Positions 21,636-32,274 of a stretch of DNA of 64,000 nucleotides are shown here, in pieces (position 1 is the stretch's first letter; each line of letters begins with the position of its first letter). The notes beneath the pieces are model-generated. The model had not been told where the DNA came from, did not search any database, and saw only the letters and a list, made by a program, of their open reading frames with translations. The stretch spans positions 182,784,083 through 182,848,082 of the forward strand of contig CM062297.1 of NCBI GenBank assembly GCA_031216915.1, in the 5' to 3' direction. Position numbers and translations under genes: made by a program. Source of the DNA: Pictodentalium vernedei (Eukaryota > Mollusca > Scaphopoda > Dentaliida > Dentaliidae).

Positions 21636-22639
21636 GAGGACTTAAGGATTAATTGTATATCTTTTAATTGAATAACCCTGTTAATTGTATATATCTTACA
21701 AACTCCAAACAATACCATTACTTCAGTACAAATTTAACCTGTTAATTCCATGTTGGTTAAAGAGTAAACTCCTGTTAATTGAATAAAAAAAACCTTGTTA
21801 TCTGTCAAAGAACTGATTACTTTGACATCCACTGAATTTCCCACATTTGTAGACAGTTTTTGCCTCAGTACATCCAATATATGCATTCACTCTAATTTAT
21901 CTCATTTGGCAGAACCCTCTAAACTCTGTCAAACAAGATATCACGGAATGGATACTCAGTTTATACACAGAATTACACATGCATGTGAATGACTTAATCG
22001 ATATGGCATGAGTGCCAGCATGGAAGGGTAAAACTAGAGGCCACAGGCCTTGGGTTTTATGCTTCCACGATGGCACAAGAGCCATATCGATTAACCCATT
22101 CACACGCGTGTCATTCTGTGTTTATTACATGCCTTAACGTGTAAAGAAAAAAACTATTATTAGAAGGACACACAGCAATTCATTTGACAACTGTCAGCAA
22201 AAACAACACATTTTATCGCCAACCAAATTGTGAGGAAAACCTGTGTTACTATTTCGTCTCCTGAGTTCCAATGTGTTCTATGTGCCTAATGGCACATAGA
22301 ACACATTCAAACTCAGGGGATGATTTTTAGCTATTGCTAGCGATTCAAATTGTAATTGCGTTGCACGATTTGTAGAAAATTCCAGTGAAATTTTGCTTCT
22401 ATTTAAAAATAGTCCATCACTGATTTCAATTCTGCATTTCCGTTCCGCACATATGTGCAGAACGGATTTTCATTTTCCGCATGGTTTAGTGTTGCTGTAG
22501 ATGGAGATTACACAGAACAGGCATGTAATAAATAACGAGAAGATAGGAAAATGACCCAAACCCTGTTAATTCTATATTCCTATTAATTGTATATTTTTCT
22601 CTAGCAAATTGGTTATTCAGTTAACAGGGTTACACTGTA
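21636..22639 (-). mobile_element. M2 element with nested palindromic insertions
   Basis: The outer M2 sequence shows repeated 'cctgttaattgaata' motifs at left (21640-21790) and right (22560-22637), ending in ACTG + TA. The M2 core survives only as 'ctctgtcaaacaagatatc' (about 21927). From about 21965 to 22545 foreign palindromes replace the rest. The left terminus is not clean. Confidence 0.65.
21965..22545. mobile_element. Nested palindromic elements inside M2
   Basis: One inverted repeat pairs 'atgacttaatcgatatggc' (about 21988) with 'gccatatcgattaacc' (about 22081). A second unit runs from 'tttattacatgcc' (22120) to 'ggcatgtaataaat' (22520) and encloses the hairpin 'gagttccaatgtgttctatg' / 'catagaacacattcaaactc' (22262-22315). 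A third small hairpin, 'ttccgcacatatgtgcagaa', lies near 22445. Confidence 0.6.
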
Positions 22640-23340
22640 TAATGAAAACCTAGAATATTGCACACCACTGGTGGGCACTGACAATCAAGCATTTGAGAAC
22701 TGACAAAAACTCATATTGCTACATCTTGCAGGAAAAACTGCCAAACATTTTGTCTTTTGATTTTAATGAGAGATGAGCCAGTATGGGTGTCAGCAGACAC
22801 CTGCAAACTGATACATGCCTTTGCAATATCAGCCCGACTCGGATTAATATAAGGGAATTGTGCAAATTGCGAATATCATGAAGTATAGTTTGAGGTTAAG
22901 TTAGGGTATTTTGTAATGGCTTGCTTTCACACTGAACTGTTTGTCAATATAGCAGCTTTCTGTGATATTGGCTTAAATACTGTCACTGGCATTCAAATTC
23001 AAATGTGGTGCAGTCATTCCTAACTCACATCTACAGGCACATGGCGGTATGATCTTGTATTGGTGGTGATGATGTAAAAGACATCATTTTGTCCCTTGAA
23101 AGCATAAACTGCAGATGGCCTCTTTATGTATTCAAGGGACACTTTAAAATTTATTTGTCAAATCATGCAGCTTCATTGACTGCACTGTCAATTTACCTGA
23201 TAAATTGCATTTCCCTTGAACCAGATATGAATTTACTGTTAATGGCCATGATTTTGCCAGTTCTGATAACCCAAACACACACACAAGATTTTTATATTTT
23301 CTATGAATGAATGACTATTATCTGCTGAAAGCTAGCCTTC
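22640..23340. other. Unassigned spacer
   Basis: No gene or repeat boundary recognised. Confidence 0.5.
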
Positions 23341-23341
23341 A

Positions 23342-24075
23342 CAATTACAGTCCTGGTAATTCATCCTGGTTTCCTCAGCAAAAAAAGATGCTGTGGAAAA
23401 TTGGTGCTTCTACGGCAATTGCCGTGAAGCCTGTTCGATTGTGTAAAAATCATCAGGGGGCAGGGCACAGTCTCAATTGCCATTTATATGTAGTATGTGG
23501 TGAAGTGAAAACTTTCAAGTAACTTTAACATGTGAAAGTAGTTCGAGATACATGTGTATATGATCACAATCAATGTGCAAAATCTTTCACTCAATTAGAT
23601 CATGCCAATATCATGAACCATGTGAATGCTGAGAAAAATCTTAGAAGGCAGCTAAAGCAGATGACTTGCTCAGTATGTATAGTATGAGTGAAAATAAGAA
23701 GCAGCATAACCACAAACTAAGTATCTCACTGCTTCTCTGTTGATAATACCAGAATCTGACATCATTTTCTGGGAAGCTCTGTAAGAGCTTTCCAGAAACT
23801 GATGTCAGATTCTGGTGTTATCAACATAGAAGAAGCAGAACACAGTTTCTAGTGCTTATGCTGCAATTTGTAAATTGTAAGATCAGCAATACAGCATAGT
23901 GCAACCCACATGGTTTGATTCCTTGTGTAACCTTGAAGTTGTGCAATTTCTGCCACCACAAGGCTTTCTGAAGAAGCCATCCTCGGCATTATTTTTGCTG
24001 TGGATATTTTTCGTTTTCGTGGCATTTTCCTCAGCACTGCTGATTGCCGAGGGTGAATTACCATGGCTGCAATTA
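23342..24075. mobile_element. C1 element, complete copy with 6-bp target duplication
   Basis: The element is 23348-24069, ends CAGTCCTGGTAATTCATCCT and (complement) CAGCCATGGTAATTCACCCT, flanked by CAATTA at 23342-23347 and 24070-24075. The centre near 23755-23825 is a palindrome ('ccagaatctgacatca' / 'tgatgtcagattctgg'). It is inverted relative to the copy at 2890-3590 about 20 kb away. CAG ends with a short duplication may place it among hAT-like groups, but this is uncertain. Confidence 0.8.
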
Positions 24076-24159
24076 TGTATAGGATAATGCATGAGGTCCA
24101 AGATTATTCAATCAGATACTAGTTCACCTGACTTGAAATCCACAATTTGACCACATTGT

Positions 24160-25045
24160 GGGTGCACATTACCTGAGTGGTTAGAGCAATTTATTCTGTA
24201 GAGATGGACGATATTGGTATTTTGAGTTTGGCATTGGTTTTGGTATGGGGGGGGGGGGGGGGGAGGGGGGTATGCTGTGGTATCGGTTTGGTATTTGGTA
24301 CTGAGTTAACTGAGATTTGCTGATAATACCGGAGAGGAATTCACACCAGGAAAATAAAGAATAAGTTGTTCTAGACTTCTAGTATCATTCTACCAGAACA
24401 CCTCAAATGCCACTGCAATGAGCTGAACATTGACATTCTTTCGCCAGCACAAATCATATCTATGGTAACTTTGTGCCTTATTCCAAACTCACCTTAACGT
24501 TTGAAACCATTGACCTTCTTTCGGCAACACAAATCATATCTACAGTAATTTTGTGTCTTGTTCCAACCACACCTTAACCTTTAAAGGCCTATATCAGGCT
24601 TTTGCGATCTCAGAGCATGTGCCCTTTACATGCCATCATATATAGGAGGTCCTACTGACTATAGACAAAACACCTAGGCAGTAATTTCTTGTCAAGTCTT
24701 GGCTGCCTTAATAGTAAGCCAAGACTTGACTAGAAATCACAGCTAAGCAACTGGACATGCACAGGTTGTAGTCTGGTGGGTATTCAGGACAATTATCCAG
24801 GCCATTAAGGGTTATCAAAACTGAAAAGAAAAGCAGTCATTTCTTTCAGAAAAATAAAACTTACACTGCTATTAGGCTTCAACAAAGCCTTATAAATAGA
24901 AAATGTAGACAGCTTCGGTATTCAGTGATTGGTGCAGTTCATTTTTTCTGTATTTCCATGATATCGGTATCGGATTTGGTTTATCGATGTGTTACCCATC
25001 TCTATTATACTGAAAGGTTGATGATTCAGTCCTACCAGCAGCAAC
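24160..25045 (+). mobile_element. SINE-A head split by an M4 element
   Basis: 'acctgagtggttagagcaat' at 24170-24190 and 'gaaaggttgatgattcagtc' at 25012 onward are the two halves of a tRNA-like head (box A; box B 'ggttgatgattcagtcc'). They are separated by the TA-flanked M4 element. The SINE then runs into the TTTA array at 25049. Confidence 0.6.
24199..25004. mobile_element. M4 element (TA site) carrying a K2 palindrome
   Basis: TA at 24199-24200 and 25003-25004. Ends GAGATGGACGATATTGGTAT and '...atcgatgtgttacccatctc' are short inverted repeats with subterminal 'ggtatcggtttggtattt' motifs. A poly-G run sits at 24247-24270. Within it, about 24574-24830, is a K2 unit with the palindrome 'tgtcaagtcttggctgcc' / 'agccaagacttgac'. 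Non-coding. Confidence 0.65.
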
Positions 25046-25048
25046 TGC

Positions 25049-25116
<68 letters not shown>

Positions 25117-25119
25117 TTT
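25049..25119 (+). repeat. (TTTA)n microsatellite
   Basis: About 17 uninterrupted TTTA units between a SINE head and a repeat C copy. On the minus strand it reads AATA-like, so it probably grew from a SINE tail. Confidence 0.95.
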
Positions 25120-25362
25120 GGGTTTTTCCCCGTGGGAACCCTGGGAAGTGAAGCAGTGCCTGTTCACTGTGGTAACCAGGCTCTATTTTACTGGTAAAAT
25201 AGGACCCAGTCACCAATGCTTGGGAGGTGTAAACCCTCTCTAAAATGGGCAACATGGCTTATTAACGCTCATTCTTGGTCTTGAGTCCATACTCATGTTG
25301 TGGTCATGATTAGCCATTGTGCAAAAATATGTGATCCTAGACACCAATAAATAAATAAATAA
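25120..25362 (+). mobile_element. Repeat C, near full length
   Basis: Starts 'gggtttttccccgtgggaac', contains 'gtgaagcagtgcctgttc' and 'ataggacccagtcacc', and ends 'gattagccattgtgc' then 'caccaataaataaataaa'. The last 45 bp match the SINE-B tail, implying a shared reverse-transcription partner. Confidence 0.75.
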
Positions 25363-25364
25363 AT

Positions 25365-25705
25365 TGGGGTTTTAATGAATCTTTCAACAGCCAGGGTCAC
25401 CTTGTGTTGAACAGTTTTAGGAGGAAACCGGAGAACCCGTAGAGAACCACTGATCAATGGGAAGCAATTTTCAGACTCCCCAACATACCAACTTCACACA
25501 AGCAGGGTTAACACTGGTTGAAGACAAGTGCACCACTGACGTGCTGTACGACTTCGTACACTGTGCCACCATGCCCCCCACAAGGGCAATCGGAGAAAAA
25601 GTGCCTTGCCCAAGGACACCACGCAGTTATCACTGGTGGGGATTGAACCATGGATCTTTTGGTTTGAAGTCCAGTGCCATAACCAATGAGCCACCATGCT
25701 CCCAC
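25365..25705 (-). mobile_element. SINE-A, full length, minus strand
   Basis: Read on the minus strand: head 'ggtggctcattggttatggc', box B 'atggttcaatcccc', 'tgcgtggtgtccttgggcaa', body, and 3' end near 'tgaaagattcattaaaacccc'. It abuts repeat C tail to tail. It confirms the SINE-A pairing of head type 1 with the 'gtcattaaac' tail. Confidence 0.85.
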
Positions 25706-25724
25706 ATTGTGTCTTTGGGTAAGA

Positions 25725-26124
25725 TACAGTGAAAATTATTCAATTAACAGGAGTATACAATTAACAGGGATTTGGTCAGTTTCCTGTGCTCTGGAGGGAA
25801 ACTGAGCATTTATTCTATCATATCTTGTTTGACAGAGCTCTATGAGCTTACGTCAAACAAGATATATTAGAATAAATGCCTGTATTGGATGTAGTGAGGC
25901 CAAAAAGGTTGATAAGTAAGGGGATTTTGGTGCGTGTCACAGTAATTTTTTCGACATATTACAAAATTTATATACAATTAACAGGAGTTTACTCTTCAAC
26001 CCATATGCAATTAACATGTCAAATTTGAACTGAAGATATGGTAAATGGTTTTGTATTTGAAAATTATATTCAATTAACAGGGATGTACAATTAAGAGATA
26101 TCCAATTAAGTGGGCTCTACTGTA
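25725..26124. mobile_element. M2 element, copy 2
   Basis: TA-flanked; CAGT start at 25727, ACTG end at 26122. Motifs 'caattaacaggagt' and 'caattaagtgggctc' are repeated near both ends. The core 'atatcttgtttgacagagctc' type palindrome (25825-25880) has a few mismatches. About 396 bp. Confidence 0.8.
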
Positions 26125-26134
26125 CTAAATCCAG

Positions 26135-26350
26135 ATTTCCCACATGGGGGATAGAGGCACTGTGCACTTGCACACTGCTAATTCTGTTTGTACAGATTGA
26201 TGAGTTGGAAAGTCTGACAGTTGCTTTCCAATGCTTGGTGGTTCTTTCCGGGTATTCTGGCTTCTTCCAACTGAAAAACTGTCAAACTTGATGTGACCCT
26301 GGCTGTTGAAAGTGTCAACTGTGTCATTAAACCCCAGTAAACGAATAAAC
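26135..26350 (+). mobile_element. SINE-A, 5'-truncated
   Basis: Begins inside the body ('cccacatgggggatagagg'), includes 'ggtggttctttccgggtatt' and ends 'gtcattaaaccccagtaaac' plus an imperfect tail. No head. Confidence 0.75.
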
Positions 26351-26528
26351 AATGTATAGGGAGAGTTATAATTGAAATTGTGAACAGTTTGATCAGTGAG
26401 TTATATCGTTCCGGATAACTCCTCGAACTTCGAAGACAACAGCATGGATGTGTCAGTAGAAGCTCAAGGTGAAAACTTGGTCAAGTCAGTTTAAATGTTT
26501 ATATTAGAACAATGAATGTGTATATATT

Positions 26529-26884
26529 GGGAGCGCGGTGGCTCAGTGGTAGACTGTTGGACTGCTATGCTACAGGTCCGGAGTTTGATCCCCGTCCGGG
26601 ACGACCCATGTTGTGTCCTTGGGCAATGCACTTTATCTCGGTTGCCTACATGGAGGCATGATGACGCCATGTGATAAGGCATACTGCACGTCGATGGTTC
26701 AACTGCTGTAACCCTGCTTGAGCGGAGCTTGGACAGTTAGAATGTTGAGGAGCTGACAGTTGCTTGTCGATGCTTTGTGGTTCTCTCTGGGTACTCCGGC
26801 TTTCTCCACCTGTAAAACTCTCACGGTTACGATTAGCCATTGTGCATAAGTATGTGACCTTAAACACCAATAAATAAATAAATG
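26529..26884 (+). mobile_element. SINE-B, full length
   Basis: Head 'gcggtggctcagtggtagac' with box B 'ggagtttgatcccc', then 'gttgtgtccttgggcaatg', body, and SINE-B tail with three AATA units. Flanks AATGTGTATATATT and AATGTGTATTATT are a target duplication. This is the best-preserved tRNA-like head in the window. Confidence 0.9.
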
Positions 26885-26994
26885 TGTATTATTCGAAAGA
26901 ATGCTTGGTTATTATTCTGAATAATACTGGATGATTCTAAATATCATGCACACTTATTGTTCCTGACAGCCAAAGTGAAACAAAGGGAGTAGTC

Positions 26995-27181
26995 AACAGT
27001 GGGTTTTCTTGTTACTACAGTAAACATACTTACTGGTAAAATAGAACTCATAGCCAACACCTGGGTATGGAAGTCCTTTAAAGTGAGCAGTTTGGGTATA
27101 AATGATAGGCTAAACTTGACTTCATACCTATGTTGCAGTCATGAGGTAGCCAAATATGCTGAAAATGATATTTCCCTTTAC
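26995..27181 (+). mobile_element. Repeat C fragment
   Basis: 'actggtaaaatagaactcat', 'gggtatggaagtccttt' and 'aaatgataggctaaacttga' match the middle of repeat C; the tail is degraded. Confidence 0.6.
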
Positions 27182-27221
27182 CTAAGAAATCGGCAACATC
27201 CACCTGCCTTATATAGAAATT

Positions 27222-27492
27222 GGGTAACTGCATTGTGTCCTTGGGCAAGGACCCTCATCCTTTGCTGTGTACTAAGGCATACTGCACATCGATGGTGCAC
27301 ATGTTTTCAGCCAATGCTAACCCTGTGTGGAGTTAATACGTTGGGGAGTCTGGCTGTTGCTTGGTAGTTCTCTCTGGGTTGTCGGGCTTCCTCCACCCGT
27401 AAAACAATCCGACAAGAGGTGACCTTGGCTGTCGAAATTGTTGTTAAACCCGCATAAATAAATAAATAAATAAATTAAATAAATAAATAACT
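27222..27492 (+). mobile_element. SINE-A, 5'-truncated
   Basis: Starts at 'ctgcattgtgtccttgggca', has the body and ends 'gttgttaaacccgcat' followed by an AATA/AAATTA tail. Part of a cluster of retroposons at 25.0-27.5 kb. Confidence 0.75.
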
Positions 27493-28001
27493 GTGGGCTT
27501 CATTCCATTCAGGCCTATGCTTTTTAAGTTTCATCCATTTAACCTTTCTATGTAATTAAAATGTTGTTTTTGAAAGCTGATATTCTTTGATTCAGTATGA
27601 TAATATAAGGGAGTTCTGAAATGTGATGAAAATTTCAGCTTTGAGAAGAAACATGACACATAATCACTAAAATGTTTTTATTAGAAATTACTTTAATATT
27701 CTCTTGATACATCTTGTTTACATTTCATCATCATATCTCAGTCTCATGAGGCAGATTAAGAGATGTGTTTGATCTTAATAAAACAGGAAAACCACAGATT
27801 CTTGGGAGAAATTTCTTGGCATACACTATAGACCCTCAGATGTTACCTAACTATCCATGAACATAAACTAATATTGTTCTGCATAATGAGAAAGATTCAA
27901 TATTGTGCTGTACACCTGAAAATCTTGACAATGTTCATCATCCTTAAATCTTTCAACACTCTCAGTTCCGGTCATGTATAATTTTTTTACTTCATGGCTT
28001 G
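27493..28001. other. Unassigned spacer
   Basis: No recognisable gene, RNA or repeat. Confidence 0.5.
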
Positions 28002-28661
28002 GGAGTGTTGTGACTCAATGGTTAGGACATTGAACTTCAAACCAAAAGGTCCATGGTTTGATCCTGACCAGCAGTAAGTGCCTTGTGTCCTTGGGGAAGT
28101 CACTTAATCCCAATTGCCCACTAAGGTGTACTACACATCCATGGTGCACTTACCCTCAACCAATGCTAACCCTGCTTATGCAGAATTAGTATGTTGGGGA
28201 ATCTGAGAGTTGCTCTCATCTGCTCAGTGGTTCTCTCTAGGTACTTCGGCTTCCTTCACCCATCAAACTGTCAGACATGAGGTGACCATGGCTGTTGAAA
28301 TTGTAAATTTTTATGTTGTTTTTTTTATTAGGGTTTATCAACACTTTTCACGGACAGGATCACCTCATGTCGGAATCAAAAGTGTCATTAACCCTTTTAC
28401 CCAACGTAATGGGAAAAACCAGCCAACACTATTCACAAAATTCACAATTCAATTTTTTTTACTTTTTTATTTTTTGTCACAAAAACATAGCTTATGACCC
28501 TTCATTGGAATGAGCTCGTTGAGCTCGTTCCAATGAGGTGTCATAAGCTATGTTTTTGACGCAAAAAAATAAAAAAAATTAGTGCTTCAACAATTTTATT
28601 TGCATTTGTCATCTGCTTTTCGTGTTAGGTAAAGGGTTAAAATCCCAGTAAATAAATAAAT
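28002..28661 (+). mobile_element. SINE-A with rearranged 3' end, interrupted by T1
   Basis: Head with 'gtgactcaatggttaggac' and box B 'ggtttgatcctgacc'; body to 'ccatggctgttgaaattgt' at 28303. Then a minus-strand SINE scrap ('agggtttatcaacact'), then plus-strand 'aagtgtca' + TTAA. The T1 MITE follows, and the tail 'aatcccagtaaataaataaa' resumes at 28641. Confidence 0.75.
28388..28640. mobile_element. T1 MITE (beta arms) inserted in the SINE-A tail
   Basis: TTAA at 28388-28391 and 28637-28640. The SINE-A consensus has 'gtcattaaacccc' at exactly this place, giving the target. Core palindrome 'ttggaatgagctcg' / 'gagctcgttccaa', extended by 'aaaacatagcttatgac' / 'gtcataagctatgtttt'. Confidence 0.85.
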
Positions 28662-28739
28662 ACTTCATGGCTTAATTGTGCCAAGTACTTGTGATTACAA
28701 AAAGGGGTGCTTTGTTTTTGGATACAATCACATTTGTAT

Positions 28740-29014
28740 ATATGTGAAAGTTTATAAATATGGTTTATCAAAATTTACTCCTAAAGGGCCTGGACAAGTA
28801 TCCTGAATTCCCACCAGCCACCAGCCTTAAAACATCCAGTGGCTTTGCAGTGACTTTTAGTCAAGTCTTGGCTGCCTTATGTGATGTCCGTGTCTATTCA
28901 AAATCAGCAATGTCCCACAGGATAAAAGAGAGAGGGACAGTCAGGGTTTTAAGATTGGGGTTTTGGGACATTCCCCACAAAGGTAAGTTATCCACCTTCA
29001 AAAATAAATTATAA
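28740..29014 (+). other. Possible K2 half-element; short ORF not supported
   Basis: 'gcagtgacttttagtcaagt' and 'cttggctgcc' at 28848-28877 match one arm of the K2 palindrome; the other arm is missing. An 84-codon ORF runs through it and a good donor-like AAGGTAAGT occurs at 28980, but no domain or acceptor supports an exon. Confidence 0.35.
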
Positions 29015-29147
29015 AATTGGTATACAAAAAGAAACATTTAGAAAGCAATATAAATTTATTTAATATATGGGGGGCAGTTACATTAAATCACACGGACAGT
29101 ATATTCTTAGAATAATATACATTACAAAGCAATCTACAGACTAGACA

Positions 29148-29640
29148 CAGCTGACCACCTGCAAAAAAAAAAAATCCCATGAGCTTTCAGACTCAACGAC
29201 ACAAAATATGTCGTTGAAGAAAAAAGTGCTTAGCATTTAGTCATGTCAGATAACCTAAACAGATTATTATACCATGCTGCTAAATCTAACGTAATGTTAC
29301 CAGTCGATCCAGGCTGAGCACCTGCACCCCAAAAAATCCCAAGAGCCTTCTGACTCAATGACACAACCTAAGTCGCTGAAGCAAAAAGCGCTTAGCATTT
29401 AGTCATGTCAGACAACGTAAACAAATTATTATACCAGGCTCATAAATCTAACTTAATGTTACCAGTCGATCAAGGCTGAGCACCTGCACCAGACAAAATC
29501 CCAAGAGCCTTCTGACTCAATGACACAAATCACAAAATATGTCGCTGAAGCAAAAATCTCTTAGCATTTAGTCATGTCAGACTCTGTACAAATTCATATT
29601 ACCACGGCCGCAAAATTCAATGTTTCGCGTCCAAACTAAT
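29148..29640 (+). repeat. Three tandem ~163-bp units
   Basis: Units start near 'gctgagcacctgca' (29149, 29312, 29475). Each has 'gagccttctgactcaatg', a run 'gtcgctgaagcaaaaa' and 'cttagcatttagtcatgtca'. Unit 1 is the most divergent (poly-A insertion) and unit 3 is cut off after 'catgtcaga'. Origin unknown. Confidence 0.8.
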
Positions 29641-30106
29641 CCAGCTCAATCCGCATTCATTTAAATAAATTCCTCAAAACTCAAGCCTTGGATGGCATGA
29701 ATTCCACATTCCGGAAAATTATAAATTAAATCTCACCGAACGGGTATCGGGTATCGGAATCAAGATGAATCATTCCGTCAAATATTATACTCACAGACTT
29801 TAAATAATCAAAATCTCCATGCCCAAGGAGGTCACAAAAAAACTTGGTTCTTTTGATTAAAAAAAAGAATCAAAATCCATCTCACTGGTTCAGCAGTCTG
29901 ACAGGGAGTCCCCAGTATTGATTTTTTGCTTCAGTATGTATAGCAAGCCTGCACGATTTTCCAGCTAAGAACACAAACAAACTACCTAGTTAACTCAATT
30001 CTATTTCATCATATCCATGCAAAACGTGCGCTGAGTTCAATCAGGACAATATTAACACACCTGATATTTAAGGCAGGTACCAAAGTTTATATTAACACAC
30101 CAAATA
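29641..30106. other. Unassigned spacer upstream of the Tc1 element
   Basis: AT-rich with no recognised feature. Confidence 0.45.
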
Positions 30107-31689
30107 TAGACTACTCAAAGTTTGCGAAGCACCAGGTATTTGACACATCATTGTGAAATTTGCTTGTGACATATTTGCGATATTTTTGGTGGATATGATT
30201 GAGGAATGTATTGAGATGGTCTCCAGTGTTTTCATTAGCTCTCTTGACAGGCAGACTTTTCGTGACAGTCATGGAAAGCAAGTACCCCTTGATATTCATA
30301 TTGTCATGTACTGCCTACATGTACATGATATGTGTAGGGTATTCAATCTTCATTTCAACACAAACCCTTGTGATTTAATGATTGAATATGACAAATGCAA
30401 ATGTAAGAAGACATTTGTCTGAAGCAGAAATGTGGCGGGCTGAAGGGATGGTGGAGCAAGGGGCTACCCATTGTCAGGTTGGTGAAGCCCTTGGTGTGCA
30501 CCATACAGTGATCATCAGAGCCTGGGCAAGATTTCAGCAGTATGGCACACCAGTAAGATGGCATGGTGGTGGCAGAGACAGGGCAACATCTACAGCTGAA
30601 GACCGTTTTTTGATCATTCAGGCCCGTAGGAACCGCTTTGTCACAGGAACCCGGCTTTGCAGTAACCTTCAGAATGCATCCGGGGTAAATGTTTCGACGC
30701 AGACTATCTGGGTAAGGTTGCACGAATGTGGTCTACGATTGTGAAGACCATGTATTCGCATTCCGTTGTCCCAGAACCACCGCCAGGCACGAAATGAATG
30801 GGCCATGGACCACGTTGGATGGACCAGAGAAGATTGGCGACCTGTCCTTTTTACAGATGAGCCAAGGTACTGCCTAGACCACACAGATAGGCATTATAGG
30901 GTTTGGAGAAGACTAGGAGAGCAATTCCATGCAGCCAACATTGCTGAGCATGAAGGCTATGGTGGAGGGTCAATCATGGTCTGGGGCAGCATCAGCAGGG
31001 ATGGACGTACACAGCTCTGTGTCCTTGAACGTGGTACATTGACTGCACAGCGGTATATTGCTGAGATCCTGGATGTCCACGTCAGATTGTATGCAGATGC
31101 AGTGGGTGATAGATTCATTCTAATGGACGATAATGCCCATCCTCATGTTGCCCATGCTGTCGGGGAGTACAGACAGAGGGAGGGGATTGAGCATATGGAC
31201 TGGCCAGCAAGATCCCCTGACTTCAGTCCAATCAAACATGTCTGGAATGAATTGTAGCTTGCAATTTCAGCCCGTCCAGTCCAGCCAAGAAGTGTCCAGG
31301 AGCTTGGAGCCATGCTGGTCCAAGAATGGAACAACATCCCACAAAGGACCACCAGGATCCTGATTGGGAGCATGAGAAGGTGCTGTCAGGCTCTAATTAA
31401 CTGTAATGGGTCTCATACTTGATATTGAACCCATACCAGTTTGATCCATCAACTTTTTGGCAAATTGAAAAATTTCCTCTTTTACCAATAATATCCATTT
31501 TCCATGGTTATCGTATTTAAACGCTAAAAAATAATGTCAAACAGAAATAAGATCTTAATTTCTGTACTTAAATCATTAAAGGTATAATTAAATAAAAAAT
31601 ATATACACTTAATTTTCATTACAATATTTCAACTAAAATGTAAAACAGGTAGTTGGATCTACTTGGTGCTCAGCAAACTTTGAGTGATA
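30107..31689 (+). mobile_element. Tc1-like DNA transposon, inactivated
   Basis: TA at 30107-30108 and 31688-31689. The inverted ends share CTCAAAGTTTGC...AGCACCA over about 28 bp with some mismatches. The element is 1,579 bp, the usual Tc1 size, and holds a single transposase reading frame on the plus strand with about 270 bp of 5' and 265 bp of 3' non-coding sequence. It is the only class II element in the window that still contains its gene. Confidence 0.85.
30382..31422 (+). pseudogene. Tc1-family DD34E transposase, two stops and a lost catalytic Glu
   Basis: The frame spans about 346 codons, normal for Tc1. Residues 10-57 form a first helix-turn-helix (WRAEGMVEQGATHCQVGEAL), residues 68-120 a second DNA-binding helix set with a GRPR-like GGGRDR between. 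The catalytic core shows FTDEP (Asp159), LMDDNAHPH (Asp250) and SPDFSPIKHVW, where position 285, 35 residues after Asp250, should be Glu but is Lys. In-frame stops occur at codon 121 (TGA, 30742) and codon 292 (TAG, 31255). Codon 121 and the Glu-to-Lys change both fit CpG deamination (CGA to TGA; GAA after C to AAA). The start at 30382 precedes RRHLSEAE, which aligns with typical Tc1 N-termini. In life it would cut and paste the element at TA sites; this copy cannot. Confidence 0.92.
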
Positions 31690-31729
31690 TATTATCCAAG
31701 TGTATTAACCCAACCAATATTTTAGGTTG

Positions 31730-32271
31730 CAGGGCTTATATTTCGTCTAAATTTGTGAGAATCCATTTGGATTCTTGTGAAAATGGTTGCGAGAATGCAT
31801 ACCTACTATGAGTGTCCCAGGAACCCATGATGCCACCAAGGTTGAGCCACTGTTGTATACTGATAACATATGTTAACCCTTTATCCAACACACTTTTTTA
31901 ATTTTTAAAACTAACTTTGATAATTTTTAAACAATAAATAATAAATAAATGATAAAATAATTAAATGAGCAATATTTACCAATAAAATCTTACAAATATG
32001 GCTGTCGTTGGAACCGGCTCAATGAGCCGGTTCCAATGACAGCCATATTTGTAAGGTTTTATTGACAAAGTGTCAGTATATTTCAGGTCATGTTAGCCTT
32101 CTATTAGTTATTTTGTTGCCGCTGTGTTAGTTAAAGGGTTAAATTGACTCAATTTTTTTCACGCGAATCCTAGCAGAGGTGCAGCGAGAATCTACATGGA
32201 TTCTCGCCGGTTTTATTGCGCGAATCTTTGTGCGAATTGATTCTCTGATTCTCGTCGAAATATAAGCCCTG
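31730..32271 (+). mobile_element. C2 element, copy 1, carrying a nested T1b
   Basis: Ends CAGGGCTTATATTTCG and (complement) CAGGGCTTATATTTCGACG, with GGTTG directly before and after (5-bp duplication). Subterminal 'gagaatccat' and 'gattctcg' motifs recur. The middle is occupied by the TTAA element at 31873-32142. The second copy at 59515-60205 has the same nested element at the same place. Confidence 0.8.
31873..32142. mobile_element. T1b MITE nested in C2
   Basis: TTAA at 31873-31876 and 32139-32142; ends CCCTTTATCCAACAC and GTGTTAGTTAAAGGG. The core palindrome is 'ggctgtcgttggaaccggct' / 'agccggttccaatgacagcc', flanked by 'cttacaaatat' / 'atatttgtaag'. The core resembles T1 (ttggaac.gagct) but the arms are unrelated. 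Confidence 0.85.
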
Positions 32272-32274
32272 GGT

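Noticed and set aside
26529..26605. tRNA gene
   Set aside because: Box A and box B are present, but a cloverleaf with paired acceptor ends is not formed and the sequence continues into a SINE body. The same holds for heads at 27, 17684 and 28002.
28760..29014. Exon with a strong splice donor (AAGGTAAGT at 28980)
   Set aside because: The ORF includes half of a K2 palindrome, has no recognised domain and no matching acceptor or partner exon.
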